A DNA stretch of 64,000 nucleotides from Aurelia coerulea (Eukaryota > Cnidaria > Scyphozoa > Semaeostomeae > Ulmaridae): contig CM076943.1 in NCBI GenBank assembly GCA_039566865.1, forward strand, positions 16,919,501 to 16,983,500, read 5' to 3'. Under the pieces are notes generated by a model. That model was not told the DNA's origin. It worked only from the letters and a program-made list of their open reading frames with translations, and did not search any database. The position numbers and the translations under genes are program-made. This document shows positions 1-44,640 of the stretch, one piece after another; within the stretch, counting starts at the first letter, position 1; each line of letters opens with the position of its first letter.

Positions 1-943
1 TATCGTCTCGGATTTTGATATTCAACTCAGATCGAGAGAAATCTATGTTTGAATAACGCCCTAAAATTAAGGGAACTGCTGATGTTTTAGGTTTAGCAGA
101 AAGATATTCCTTGAAGGACTACTTCAGTCTGTTGCACAAAGGCAACAAATATTGATTCGTAGACCACATTAAACCTGTCTCCATTAAATTTTCGGTGCTG
201 CATGACATTCAAAAGGGCCAGTATCTTCCATGATACTTTTCAGTTTATCGAGAGAAAAGTTGGGAAATTGACAACAGTCTAGATTTTGATGAAGGGGTCA
301 GGTCAAATGAAATGTGAAACCAATTTATTCCCCTGCACTTTTAGGATATCGTACGATTTATAGCTTTATACGCTCTTGCCTTTTCCACATCCAAAAACTG
401 TTGGTTGTTACCCAAAAAGTAGGTTTCGCAGACATTTTAGCAGTTCTAAGGAGGCCCCCAAAGGGGGGGTCCCTGGAGCACTGGAGCCCATCATTTTGAT
501 AGCATGGAGCCCGGAGCCCAAAAGATTTCCATAGTGGAGCACTGGAGCCCATCGCTTTCTCCATGTGGAGCCCTTTATCTCAAACAATTTTATTTGTGAA
601 GGCCAAGCAAAAAACGGACAACATTTAATTACGAAAACTATATGAATAAGGTGTGAAACTATTTGAGCTTGTTAGTAGATCTAAACATCAACTTTAAAAT
701 GAATTTTTGAAGTTTTCAGGTTCCTTCGAGACATTGTTTCTGGAAATCTGGCCATTTACTTATGATTGGAAATCTTTCAGTTAGAATTTCAATCCTTATG
801 CGCTAGGAATTTTATCCTTTTTTCTGAAAAATATTTGTAGCTCATTGCGCCAGAGCGTATTTCTTCCCTGTGGTAAAAAGATCAGAACTTGCAGTGAAAA
901 TTGACAAACAGATAATGTTGCAAGGAGATTTATATTCACAAAC

Positions 944-1342
944 CAGTGGCGTGGCCAGGGTAAATTAAGTGGGGGGGTTGAAACGAGGGGGTTGAATTTT
1001 TGGGGTCACGCCCTTTACTTTGGCTTAGAATGCATCTCCCAATATCATGCTTGCCATTAGCGACAAGAAAACCTTGATAGTTTTGTGAACAGTTATCCCA
1101 CGAATCAGAGCACGAGGAAAATTTTTGAAAAAAATCTTTTACTTTGGCTTAGAATGCATCTCCCAATATCATGCTTGCCAGTGCTAAAATGGAAGATTTT
1201 ACTTTCTCAGAAAATTCTTATTTCTTACCCAACCTATACCCAGCTATTTTCTCCTCGGTTTTAGAGGAATCTCGAGGACCTTCTTTTGACAAAAGTGGGG
1301 GGCAATTGCCCCCCCCCTTACCCCTCCGTGGCCACGCCACTG
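944..1342. mobile_element. MITE with GTGGCGTGGCCA termini, copy 1
   Basis: The left end cagtggcgtggcca and right end tggccacgccactg are inverted. Inside, the segment with tttactttggcttagaatgc occurs twice. Related sequence lies at 1375-1650, 24115-25015 and 51820-52110. It has no coding capacity. Confidence 0.65.
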
Positions 1343-1374
1343 TCGCAAACGATCTACTTTCAGACCTTCAAGGG

Positions 1375-1650
1375 AGTGGCGTGGCCAGGGTAAATTAAGT
1401 AAGGGGCATTGACATGAGGTTTTGCCCACAGGAAAATTTTTGGGACCAAGCCCTTTACTTTGGCTCAGAATGCATCTCCCAATATCATACTTACCATAAG
1501 CGATAAGAAAACTTTTATAATTTTGTGACAGTGGCAGTCATTCTATAAGTCAGAGCGTGAGCAAAATTTTTCAAAGAGATATCTTTTATTTTAGCATAGA
1601 AGGCATCCCCTGATTCCATAATTAACAGTGCTAAAATGGATGCTTTAATA
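1375..1650 (+). repeat. GTGGCGTGGCCA element, truncated copy 2
   Basis: It begins gagtggcgtggccagggtaa and repeats the interior of the 944-1342 copy with many substitutions. It has no right terminus. Confidence 0.55.
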
Positions 1651-3209
1651 GTCTTATAAATGAGCTAATTGAGAAGACATCGTGCCTTGTGGACCACATA
1701 GTTGCCCGCGAAAACTTGACTACTCTTGAGCTTCTCTTACAGTTGTATGAAGGAACTTATTGGTTTCAGCAGATGAAAGATGCCTTCATCGATAGAGTGG
1801 TCTTCCCGTTTTTCACAAGATGCATTAACCCCAAAAGCTCTCCAAACAATACCAAGATAACCCAAAGTACCGGGTGTCCCAAAAAATGTATACGGATTTG
1901 ATTGAATCCAGCGCTGTGAATTTAGCTTTAATCAATGTATAATCACTCTAAAGATGTTTCTTGATAGTTAACTTGAATATAGATACCTTGTTTGTTGGTA
2001 TTGGTGCTTTGAGAGCAGACAAGTTAATCTTGAAAGCTCAAATTTGCCTCTCTCTCCAAACCAGAGCTTTAGCCTTTTGGCCTAGGCAATTTCTTAAGGC
2101 ACAGCGTATAAATCAACGATAGCCTTGATGACATTTGAACAATGTTGGATCTTGTGTTATTCAGTTTTCCAGAAGTCACTCCCCCCCCCCCCCCCCCGTC
2201 ACCCATTGGGATTAATTTCGATGTGCTTCAAGAATTTGGAGCCCATAGAAATATGCCCTGGAGACTCGGAGCCCGAGATCCCTTAGGGGGCCTCTCTATG
2301 CCTTCAACAAAAGTCCTCAAAAGCGTTTAAAAGATGGAAACAAGCAACCACTTAACCACTGTCTCAGGGAGGGGAGAGATCCATTCGTCGCTTTTTGTCT
2401 ACATTTGGTCAATTTTCAGAACAGTCTCGATTCTCGATTGCCATTCTTTTTTCATGCAAGCAAAGAAATCTATGGTTTGGAGGCAATAACACGTATTTCT
2501 TTTATAAGAAATCGCTTATAAGAAACGGTAGGCTCAATTGTTCGAAAGTTAAGAAACAACCCTACCTGAATTTAAAATGCTAAGAAACTTTTGTAATTTG
2601 CAGTTTTAATTTTCCCATCGCACTCAAAACTTTTTTGACAGTGTACAGTTATAGCAACTGTTTGGACATCATTTTGAGTGCGAATTATGTTACTTACTTG
2701 TTTTTTTCCAATCTTACTAAGTAATTTGGGAGCACTCTTGACAAATCTAAATCAACTATACACTTCCTGCATTACAACTATAAGAAACGCTTAAGAAACT
2801 TTTGGTGGCAAAATGGCCCAAAACCTTAGTTTCTCGAAAAGAAAAATACGTGCCCCCCCCCCCCCGCCCATATTCTCCAATTCTGTACAGCAATTGGAAA
2901 AATTTGCAAACAAGATCGATTCGAAAGATGTCCTAGGCTTGAGTTCGAAATGTTGGTGATTTTTACGATGCCACCCCCCCCCCCCCTTCGCCGTTACTAG
3001 AAACGTGAATTTCAGCCAGTGCTAACAAGGATTATGAGCGAGGGGTCACACGACCTTGAAAGATCTGTGATCCTGACAGCAAGGAAGACAGAATATCTGG
3101 GCAACATCAATTAAGAGATGGGGAGTAGGGATCCCCTATGAGAGTATGAGAGCCTCCTATTTCCTCCAATGTTCACCTCTCCATCATACAATGTCTGAAA
3201 CTGCAGGAG
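1651..3209. other. Non-coding, repeat-rich stretch
   Basis: No gene is seen. It contains a solo mariner-type end (accgggtgtcccaaaaaa near 1869), poly-C runs of 17, 13 and 13 bases at 2181, 2853 and 2974, and several taagaaac motifs that recur at 6.2-6.5, 8.3 and 49.2 kb. Confidence 0.5.
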
Positions 3210-3910
3210 AACAAATGAGTTGCACATTTCATTTGACCTGACCCCTTCATCAAAATCTAGACTGTTGTCAATTTCCCAACTTTTCTCTCGATAAACTGAA
3301 AAAGAACTATCTAAGGATAAGAAATCGACTTGTTTGTGCAAACAAATGCTATTTTAACAGACATTATCAATTTTGCGCCATTATTTCAGCTCAGAATTTG
3401 AATGTCGTAGATTTCATCAATACTGTAGCGCAGTGAAGACAGTGCTGCTCAAACTTCGGGAAATAATCGATTGGGTTTATTCTTGTTAAATTCGTTTGTG
3501 TCGCATACAACCTATGGACTTTTGGACTTATCCAGTTTTGGTTCATCATAGCAAATCAAGAATTGGTGAGTATATTGTGATTTACATTTTATTTGTGGCA
3601 TTATTGGTAGGGGCTCCTTGTCGAGTTTTGGCCCTTTAGAATGTGATTGTAGTGCTTCAGAAGATGGTACCGTGTTCGATATCATAGAAGATACTGCCCC
3701 TTTTGAGTGTTATGCAACACCGAAAATTTCATGGAGACAGGTTCAATGTGGTCTACGAATCAATATTTGTTGCCTTTGTGCAACAGACTGACGTAGTCCT
3801 TCAAGGAATATCTTTCTGCTAAACCTAAAACATTAGTGGTTGCCTTGATTTTAGGGCGTTATTCAAACATAGATTTCTCTCGATCTGAGTTGAATATCAA
3901 AATCCGAGAC

Positions 3911-6900
3911 GATAGAATTTTCGGTAAGCTTATAGTCTAACAGGAAATGTAAAAACATTCCTGATTTGTTAAAAATCCATTTGCACAGCGCCAGTTTTTG
4001 GGGAAAGTATTTCTGTATTCGTCCCCACAGCTTCTGAATTTCTGCAAAATCGCAGTACGTCACGTGATGTTGGATTACGTAGTGTGATTGGTTAATCTCA
4101 CCGATGTAAACAAACACGCTAATTGGTTCAAAACGAAATCTGTCCTTGTTGGGACTCATATTATTACGGCAATATTTTTGGACTGACTTTTTTCACTTTT
4201 GAACGCCCTTTGGAACGAGGCTGCTATACACAGTCATGTACAAAGTATACAACAAAATACAACGCCATTAGAATTTCTGCAAATTCGATTGATTGATCTT
4301 ATCGAAACGAGGCAGTCATAGTCATTTCAAAATAATGGCGTTTGATTATGAGTCGTAACCAAGCACAATTAAAAACAAATAATCGCTAGAAAATTGGGCA
4401 GTAGTGCAGTTGCCCGGAATTTGCTAGCACGAATATACAACAACAACTTTTACGGTCGGTGATTGGACTGAAAACCTTACTTTTTCCGCCCAACACGCAG
4501 TGCCCCGCCCAATCACCACCTGAGAGAGAAAGGCAGAAAGCAGAGAAAGCTGCAGGATTTGTGCTCTACGACCGAGCACTTGGCCACCCCTACATTAGGG
4601 GATTTGTTTTACTTTTTTTTACTTTTTTACTTTTTCTTTTCTTCTGTCACTTCTTCTTCTGCTCATCTCCTTGATTCTTTTTTTTTTATATTTTCATAAA
4701 TACATTTTCATATTTACAAGTTTGTTTTACTTCTTGTTTTTACGAACTTTACACCACAACTGCAGAACAACACAACGATACACATACTTATCCAGCCTGG
4801 GCCTGCCAACTATTGATTTTAGCCGTTTTGATTTAAAGAGACTAAAATGATGAGGATTGACTGATTGTTAAAAGAACTAGGAAATACAAAACTTCAAAAC
4901 TGCAAAATCGTATGCCAGAGAGAGTGTTTTTGTTGTTGATTTTTGTTTAAATGATGCATCTGTGGAAAAAGGAAAGCCCCGTCCTTTGCAAGTCTCATCT
5001 GCAAAATGTAAAACAGAGGCTCTAAATATTTACAAGTATTGCTAAAAATTGATTGCCCTTTCAAGCCCTATCCCCCAAAAAGAAGGCGGTAAGTTGATTG
5101 ACAGCAATTAATTATTTGCAGTTAGTGCAACTAGTACCAAAACTAGATGTATAGGCCTTCACATAAAGTAACTTTCAATTCAAAGGGAAACTATACTCCC
5201 AAAAGGAAGTCGATTTGGATGCTGCAAACAAGAAACTTCGTTATCCAATCTGAACATAACTAGCAAATCTCGTGGGTTGCCATTGTAGGATTGTAGGATT
5301 TTTGCGTCAAAGCCCATTCTGCAAGTCCCGAAATAGTAGGTTTATTGCCCTCAAAATGAAGATTTTTATATGATATTCTTTCCGATCTTCTTATATTTTT
5401 TTTCCTTTGTTTTTGTTTTTGTTTTTATTTGTTTTTTGTTTTAAACTACACCTCAGGTGAGATTTAACATTGGTATCCTTGACTGCAATGGATTCAATGC
5501 ATTATATTGCACACATATCCTTTTCCCATATTCAATAGACAGTGAAGATACTTGCGAATATTTTCATTTCATCTTTTTCATTTGCTTTAATATTTTTGTT
5601 TTGGTGAAGTTGTTGCTTCTATACTACTTCTCTTCTCTTTACTAGCAGTTTGATATACTTTCAGCCCCTTCTAGGATTCTCCAACTAGTTTCAAGGGAGG
5701 AATATCATTCATGCAAACAGAGAGCAGTCCAAAGAGCTAAACCTGGTTGGCGTATACACTAGATTAATAGAATATTGAAACCCATTCACCAGAGCACATA
5801 CTTTGAATTGCGTTACGGACCAAAAACTGTTTGTTTATCTAAAATCTTTATTCAACTTCGATAATCAAAACTAAATGATAGACAAACTCGCAAACTTGTC
5901 TTTTGTCTTAAACTTTTGTTTTGTTTTTGTTTTTTGTTATTTGATTTTTTGTTTATAAGAGACATTTTTATATCCATAGTTAGGTTAACTTGAATGGAGT
6001 GAATTCCACCTGTCAAGAGAAAATTTGAACAAATTATTCAAATCTGAAAGAAAAACACTGCATTAGATTCCGAGGGCTAAACTTCAAGGTAACTGCCAAA
6101 CGTTTCAGCATACACGTTTTACTTTACAAGCAACAGGCTTATCAGAATCCAGTACCATGATGACCAAAACTTCAAGAAACTCAAGCAATACCGCTCAAGA
6201 AAAATTAAGAAACTCTAAATCTTTTCTAGAATAAGAGTGGTAGATTACGGTTCGATACTCTCTGACAAATCTACCTTCATTTTTCTTTTCAACTTTAGAC
6301 TGCAAGAAACAGTAACTTTCAGCCTTAATATGCATGGCTTATCTGAGCTGACAATATCAATGCAAAATGCAAGCCCTTTCACGATAAGAAGGCTCAACTT
6401 CGAACCAAAACGCAATTGTTAGGCCCCAAAAAATAAGAAACTAACCCAGAACATTTTACTGCTGAAACAACCCAACGTTCAAGCGAAACTAAGAGACTTT
6501 TAGTATTAAGTGCTACCCAAGTTTCTTATAAAAACAAAACATTAAATTGAAACAAAACAAACAAACAAACAAACAAATCCGTGTAGATCCATAAGGTGAG
6601 GGCGTTGATAGAAGCAAAACAATTTTCATTTACAATGATAGCTATTTCCAGACCCGCAGTGTCCGAAAACCTTCAGGCACACACGCCTGAAAGGAATGTA
6701 GATACAAGCACGCATTCCCGAAATGAGAAATGAATATGACGACTGAGACCAGTTGAAAAATCGTTGGAATGCAAGAATGTGATGCTTTGCACGATTTGAA
6801 AATACCACAAATCTTAGCCATTACCAAATGTTCACAAGACTATAATACCCAAGGCACTCAGAACCCCTTAAGAAGACTCTACTAGTTTCCAAAACAATCC

Positions 6901-7960
6901 ACACAGTCGCCTGTGGAAAAAGGAAAATAATGACAGCGAAACATTCTACTACGCGACACTAGCCCAAACCCTAGTCACAAAACGGAATTATAAAAGCGTG
7001 AAGCCTGAGAACTGGTTTGAAACAAGAGCAAATAATACAGTGTCCAAAATACAGATTTTTCCAGGTACAATGCTAGAAATCCAACCGGGCGTGGCTTCTT
7101 GAAAAGCGCCCAAGCAGTTTTGTTTTAACCGTGAAAATGACTGGAAAGTCGGGAAAGTCACGATTCAACAAATAACATAAAGCAATACTAGCTCCTGCAA
7201 GAATATGGCGAACAGTGTATAAGATTATCTCAAGTGACCAATTAGAACAGGAGACCGAGTTCGAATTGGGCGAGGCGAGCACAAGCAAACACGACATGCA
7301 GCACAAGGTGGGCAAGTAAACAGTGCATGCAACCCTAAAGGAAATGAAATGAAAGGGTCCAAAAGCCCACAAAAGCCCATTTACCTCACTCTGAACCAGC
7401 CTGAAAGCTCTACAGTGTCACCGTGCAAAGCTTCAGCAGCAAAATTTTTAACGCACGATATACTGCATGTCGCCATACCCGCCAGGCCTCAAAACGAGTC
7501 GGTCGTCTGATCTTTGGCCAAATCCCAGATCTTTCCCAACATAATACAATTCAAATTGCTCAAAGAGTCAGCCAAAATATGAACAAACATTTAGTAAAGA
7601 AAATAAATTAATGGTTGGATCTCACCATGAACGACCAAACAACAAACCACGCAACATCTTGGATAGGCCACTACCTTCTCAGCGAAAAATAATCTGCGCT
7701 CCTCTGGTGCAAACCAGCATGCTGCTTTGGTTATAGACGACTGATAAACATGCCAGTATTACTTTTTATATTCCTTTGAACAACAGACATTCCACGTGCA
7801 GCCGACATGCCCCAACGCAAGAAGTTACTTTCAACGATATTGTCACAAAGATAAAGTTGTAAACATGGTCACAATTAACTTGATTTACAATTAACCAAGA
7901 AATTTATTATGAAATAAGAAACCACCAAGGAGAGCATAGGTAAGTTTTTCAAACCAAACA
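3911..7960. other. Long stretch without recognisable genes
   Basis: No reading frame here shows domains or sensible composition. Low-complexity T-rich patches occur at 4600-4740 and 5395-5440 and a short (AAAC)n at 6548-6576. A 99-codon frame on the minus strand at 7073-7372 has no family features. Confidence 0.45.
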
Positions 7961-8016
7961 TTAGTCATTAACTGCAACGGGAGGACTATCTCGTCCTTAG
8001 GCCCTTGGTCACAAGG

Positions 8017-8200
8017 CAAAACCTAAATCGCGGACTTACAGTCCGCGAGTATGAAATGTTTGCGATTTTGGTTTTCCAATAGGGCAAAACCTATTTCGAG
8101 GACTTCATGTCCGCGGATTTGAAAGTCCGTGTTTTGGGTTTCTAACAAAGCAAAACCTAAACCGCGGACTTAAAGTCCGCGGATATAAAATGCCTGCGTT
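8017..8200. repeat. Three tandem units each holding a CGCGGACTT palindrome
   Basis: Units of about 65-70 bp start near 8017, 8082 and 8150. Each has gcaaaacctaa then a stem such as cgcggacttacagtccgcg and ends near aaatg. Palindrome arms are well kept in units 1 and 3 and eroded in unit 2. Confidence 0.7.
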
Positions 8201-8359
8201 GTTGTTGGTTTTAAACCTATTCTACAAAACAAAACTCTGAGTTTAAAACACGTCGATCTTTACTTTTTCATCTTCAAAATTGCAAATTACAAAAGATTCT
8301 TAGCTTTTTAAATTCAGGTATGGTTGTTTCTTAACTTTCGAAAAATTGAGCCTCACGGT

Positions 8360-8690
8360 GGGGAGGGGGGGGGGTAATTCGTCTACGAAAATACGGGGAC
8401 GTGCCATTGGAAAATATGAAAAGGCACCCTGTCCCCGAGTAAATTCCCGAAAATTATACCCTGTCCCGGAGTAAAATTTTAAAAATGATACCCTGTTCTT
8501 GAGTTTCTTCATACAAAATTGTAGGCTGCCCTGGGAATTTGATGTAATTTGATAATCATACTTGCGGAGTGCAAATGGCTTACAACGACGTTACGTAGTC
8601 AATTATGCAAATATGGACCCTGTCATCGAGCAAACTATTCAAAAGTGACACCCTGTCCTGGAGTAGGTATCCTTGATGCCCTGTTTAGCA
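8360..8690. repeat. Tandem-repeat MITE of the accctgtc type, decayed copy
   Basis: Four to five degenerate units of about 40-45 bp each carry accctgtc. The left edge is G-rich with cggggacgtgcc, as in the copies at 24259, 30810 and 38872. The right end is unclear. Confidence 0.5.
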
Positions 8691-9292
8691 GCACCTACTG
8701 TTTCTTCGTATTCAGGCCCGTCGGAAGCGGGGGAGGGGGCTGGGGGGCAATCTGTTGAAGTTCGTTCACTTTTGTAAGTAAAAAATGCTGTGAAAGCCAA
8801 AATTATGAATTAAAGATTCAAACTCATTTATATACGAGGAAGCTGTCAGAATTTATCAAGCTGTCATCTTTGAAATTATGGAATTGAACTATAATCCATA
8901 TCCTCGTGAAATTGAGGTCCTATTTTCCAACATTTTTCCGGAAAGACCCCCATCAGACGTGATCCTTTGCTTCTTTAAATGGCCAATTCTCCAAAAATGG
9001 AGGCGTTTCCAACGATCTAAAGGACGTGGCCATGGAGATTTTTCCCGGTCCCTGTTATAGACCTGGCCACCCAAATGGCTGAACATGGCAACCGATTCGC
9101 ATATATGTTTCGTGGCTGTTGCATGCCGGGATACTAGCGAATCCCCCCCCCCCCCCCCCCCTGGAGCCGAACAAACTGTTTCCACCAGAAGACTACCCAT
9201 ACCCCTTAAAGATAATGAAATCCTAAACAAAAAAGTGGAGACTATAGAAGTGACAAAAGCCATCAGGAAACTCAAAGACAAAAAGCAATAGG

Positions 9293-9588
9293 CAGGGCCG
9301 TCGAGAGAGGGGCCGGGCCCCAGGGTCAGGGAAGGTGGAAGGCCCCCGGCGCCGAAGGTGCCGGAAATTTTTTTGAACCACACCCTTTTATCCTTGGGCC
9401 ACGCCCTCCTATGCACTGGTAAAGCGCTGCTTTTAGATTTCATTTGGAATCTCAGTGGGTCTGCAGGCCTGAAAAAGTTCCTGAAAGAAAACTACAACAA
9501 AGAAAAAATACATACCTTATTTTTTGCGGGCCCCCGATGGCCCCGGGCCCCCTGGTAACTACCCTGGCTAACCCCCCCTCTCGACGGT
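9293..9588. mobile_element. hAT-like MITE (296 bp) in the LINE
   Basis: The termini are cagggccgtcgagag on the left and ctctcgacggt on the right, inverted apart from a 3-base difference. The 8-bp direct repeats gcaatagg at 9285-9292 and 9589-9596 flank it exactly. CAGGG-type ends and 8-bp target duplications are hAT features. It has no transposase. Confidence 0.78.
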
Positions 9589-9601
9589 GCAATAGGTCAC
9601 G

Positions 9602-9638
9602 TAGCCTCCGCGCAGACTATTGGGTCTGCGCGCTGGCT
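9602..9638. mobile_element. 37-bp micro-hairpin insertion
   Basis: The inverted arms agcc..cgcgcaga and tctgcgcg..ggct sit between exact 10-bp direct repeats ataggtcacg (9592-9601 and 9639-9648). The LINE reads through when the insert and one repeat are removed. Confidence 0.7.
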
Positions 9639-9793
9639 ATAGGTCACGGCAGTATCAGCAATGAAATGACCAAAGCTTCCAAGTTCCACATCACCTCTAA
9701 TTGATCTACTAACGAACACATTCAACCTTTTTCTCTCCAAAATCTAAATGCCAAAATTATGGTGCTTTGGACTGATTAGTCCAATCCATAAAG

Positions 9794-9862
9794 TGGACTT
9801 GCCCAAGTCGTCTTGTAAGGAAGAAAGAGACTCTTTCTTCCTTACAAGACGACCTGGGCAAG
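9794..9862. mobile_element. 69-bp micro-hairpin insertion
   Basis: Arms of 36 bases (9794-9829 and 9831-9866) pair with one mismatch around a single-base centre. Direct repeats tccataaag lie at 9785-9793 and 9863-9871. Removing 78 bp (insert plus one repeat) restores SPIHKEGSKSDPNNYRG of the LINE exactly. Confidence 0.78.
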
Positions 9863-9894
9863 TCCATAAAGAAGGTAGCAAGTCAGATCCAAAC

Positions 9895-9980
9895 AACTAC
9901 CGCGGAATATGCGTCGGAAATTCGTTAATAACCCCCCCCCCCAACTACCGCGGAATATGCGTCGGAAATTCGTTAATAAC
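9895..9980. repeat. 38-bp direct duplication around a poly-C run
   Basis: Positions 9895-9932 and 9943-9980 are identical 38-bp copies of LINE coding sequence separated by about ten C bases. Confidence 0.75.
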
Positions 9981-10178
9981 ACTCTGTACACTGTTGAATA
10001 ACAGACTCCAGTTCGACTCACAACATGCTAGCTTTTTCAAGTGCCCTAGAGGTGTCGGTCAGGGTTGCCCACTTAGTACCACTTTCTTCAATATTTACAT
10101 AAATGATCTCGTCGAAAAGATGAATGATGCAAATAACACTCCTCTAAATTTCAAAAATGAAAAACATCAGCTGTTTAA

Positions 10179-11023
10179 ACCCTATCCAGATTTGGCTTTT
10201 TGAAACTCTGGGGAGACTAGGGGGGGGGGCACAAAGTGCCCCCCTGGTTTTCTCAGAATCATAAGTGCTAGAGACTTGAAACTTGGCACAAGTAACAAAC
10301 ATGATAAGGCAAACAAGATGATGGGATTTGTTTTTGTTTATGTCACGTGATTAAGTGCTGACGTCAGCAAATGTTGCTAATTTGGGTATAAAGCCACATG
10401 TACTTTGTCGCGTTGTATCTCCAAATTGATAAATACATCGATGTGATCTTTGAAACATTGAAGGATTATATCCTTGTAATTCTTATTTTGAAATTTTTGC
10501 TTTGTAACACTAATATTTATGCTGATGTCAGCATTTATTTATTTTGTACGAAAAAGAGAGCGATTTTTGTCTAAAATTGATTATAAATTACTTTTAGAAA
10601 TAGCAAAAAATGTTAAATATACATAAAAAGACTGCTGCATCATATAATGTCACTCATTTTTCTAAAAATGAAGCATAATATGGTTTTTCGTCAGTACGTA
10701 TGCGCAACAACCAATTGTTGATGACGTCATCAAAAATCAATAAACTATATATCAGATGAAAGCTTGTTTCAAGACGAGTTCAACAATGTGTGTCTCATTG
10801 TCATAGAGCCAGTGGTTCAGAGCTATGGCTTAAAAAGTATTTATTTTGCGGAGCACTCAATTTAAAGTCATGTGTTGACCCCCGGAATCAGGGTCAAAAT
10901 TTTTGAAATTGACATGAAAAGATGTCTCATAGATAGAAACTAAAAGCCACAAAAAAGCTAGACTATTCTAGAGATACTCGAAGAGCTGTGTGGAAAAGTT
11001 TACTAGGGGTAGTCTGGATAGGG
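10179..11023. mobile_element. TTAA-target MITE, group 1 (845 bp), in the LINE
   Basis: The inverted ends accctatccaga and tctggataggg lie between TTAA at 10175-10178 and 11024-11027. TTAA duplication and CCC-type ends point to piggyBac or Kolobok; there is no transposase to decide. Inside are tcacgtga (10343), tgctgacgtcagca (10356), tgctgatgtcagca (10520) and gatgacgtcatc (10720). Related copies start at 36600, 52244 and 59486. Confidence 0.8.
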
Positions 11024-11632
11024 TTAAGATTTGATTATTCTCTCCCTTACTCATCAGGGTCTCCAAAACTGCCTAGAAGCTCTCTCGAACTACTGCAATA
11101 AATGGAGATTAGTAATTAATAGATCTAAATCTAAATGTATGACTTTCTATAAGAGGAATAGAAACTATAACGAACCTTTTCTGATAGATAATGCACCCCT
11201 CGATAATGCAAGAGATTATACCTACCTAAATATTGATGCTGCATATATGCTCCTTCAAAGGAGCGCACAAGCTACAAGCCAGCAAAGCTAAAAGGGCAAT
11301 TTTTGCACTAAACAGTAGCTTTAAATTAAAGCTTCTTCCCGTTGAAGGCGAAAGCTCTTTGACAGTACAATCAGCCCATCCTCCTTTATGGCTCTGAAGT
11401 TTAGGGTGTTTACAAAAACCTCCCTGCAGATCATTGGGACAAAAAACGACATCGAAAAAGTCCATACACAATTCCTAAAATGCATCCTCGGTGTAAACCG
11501 CTCCACAACTAATATACTAGTTCGAGGAGAACAAGGTCGATATCTTCTCTCAATTCAAATTAACATAAGAAACACAAATTTCCTGAAACATATGCAAAAT
11601 GATTATCACCAAAACGCCCTTGCATATCCTTG

Positions 11633-12397
11633 CCCCCCCCCCCCCCCGACCAAATTAGGACGTGTCAGATAGCCCGACCACAATAGGGTAAACAAAAGGA
11701 TCTCCCAAGGGAAAAGCTCATGGAACGATAGAGCCCGAATTATACCACATTTTCAAATGAAACACACCAAATTTGGATTCACAATGATCTTCTCTTACCA
11801 ATCAGACTCTTTCTGCAGCCTGGCTAAAGGAAAACCCAAGTTTCAGCGGTCCTTGCTCATTGCCGATAACTTTTTTAGAAGACTTCGCAGAAATTATTAT
11901 TCCCAAAAGAATACGCCCTTGATTAGATTTGCAAAGAAAGAGCCTTAGAACATTTGCAAATAATGCTGACTAGACCTATTTTATTTCTGTTGAACCCTGC
12001 TGGCTAAACCCTCCCCCCTCCCAGCCCCCTGGCATTCTCTACTCAGTCCCAGTCATCTTTCGCATCAGCAGTTTTTCCTGATCAGCCAATCAAAGGTTAA
12101 GAATAGGCATGGAGTCTAACCTAATTAAGAAAGTAGCGATCTGATTGGTCCTGCCCTGAACGCAGCGGAGATGGCCTAAATTTGTTTGCGTTTTGAAGTT
12201 GTATTGTTACGAGTCTCAGTGTGAAGCCATAAACATCATCCAATTCAATGCGGGGATCTGAGGCTCATGTAATCAGTCTAGAAGTGCACATCCCGTCAGC
12301 AAAATATACTAAGTAGCCCCCAGAGTGACTACCCGCAACGGTTCTTTGATTGCCTTATATTTGTATAGTATTAACTTAATGTTTTTTTGTATCACAG
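11633..12397. other. Poly-C run, LINE remnant and ZP gene upstream sequence
   Basis: Fifteen C bases at 11633-11647 break the LINE. A further 60-codon open stretch at 11757-11948 may be more of it. Nothing definite lies between 11950 and the ShKT exon, and no TATA-like promoter is evident. Confidence 0.4.
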
Positions 12398-44625
<32,228 letters not shown>

Positions 44626-44640
44626 CTGATCCAATAATGT

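Larger units (their letters stand above)
1..3910. repeat. Long inverted-repeat element, left arm cut by window edge
   Basis: Positions 1-234 are a near-perfect reverse complement of about 3674-3908, and 235-330 pair with about 3210-3303. The right arm has about 370 bp (3304-3673) that the left arm lacks. The left arm runs off the window. The roughly 2.9-kb spacer contains unrelated short repeats. This fits a fold-back element or a head-to-head duplication. Confidence 0.7.
9166..11632 (+). pseudogene. LINE reverse transcriptase fragment broken by several insertions
   Basis: Pieces of one non-LTR retrotransposon reading rightwards are seen. They include KKVETIEVTKAIRKLKDKK at 9230-9288, GLISPIHK at 9768-9793, GSKSDPNNYRGIC at 9874-9912, GVGQGCPLSTTFFNIYINDL at 10055-10114, then LIILSLTHQGLQNC from 11034 and a C-terminal part to about 11630 with frameshifts. 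Removing the insertions at 9293-9588, 9602-9638, 9794-9862 and 10179-11023, each with one target copy, largely restores continuity. The catalytic Asp-Asp codons fall at the last insertion and are lost. It is a dead element. Confidence 0.8.

Noticed and set aside
3863..4159. 98-codon minus-strand frame
   Set aside because: It overlaps the inverted-repeat arm and has no domain features.
8889..9443. 184-codon minus-strand frame with poly-Gly
   Set aside because: It runs across a poly-C tract, a LINE fragment and the hAT-like MITE, so it cannot be one gene.
12325..12397. Hydrophobic leader before the ShKT domain as a signal peptide
   Set aside because: The apparent start codon at 12325 is GTG, and a T-rich tract ending in cacag marks a splice acceptor. 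It is kept only as a possibility through the ATG at 12379.
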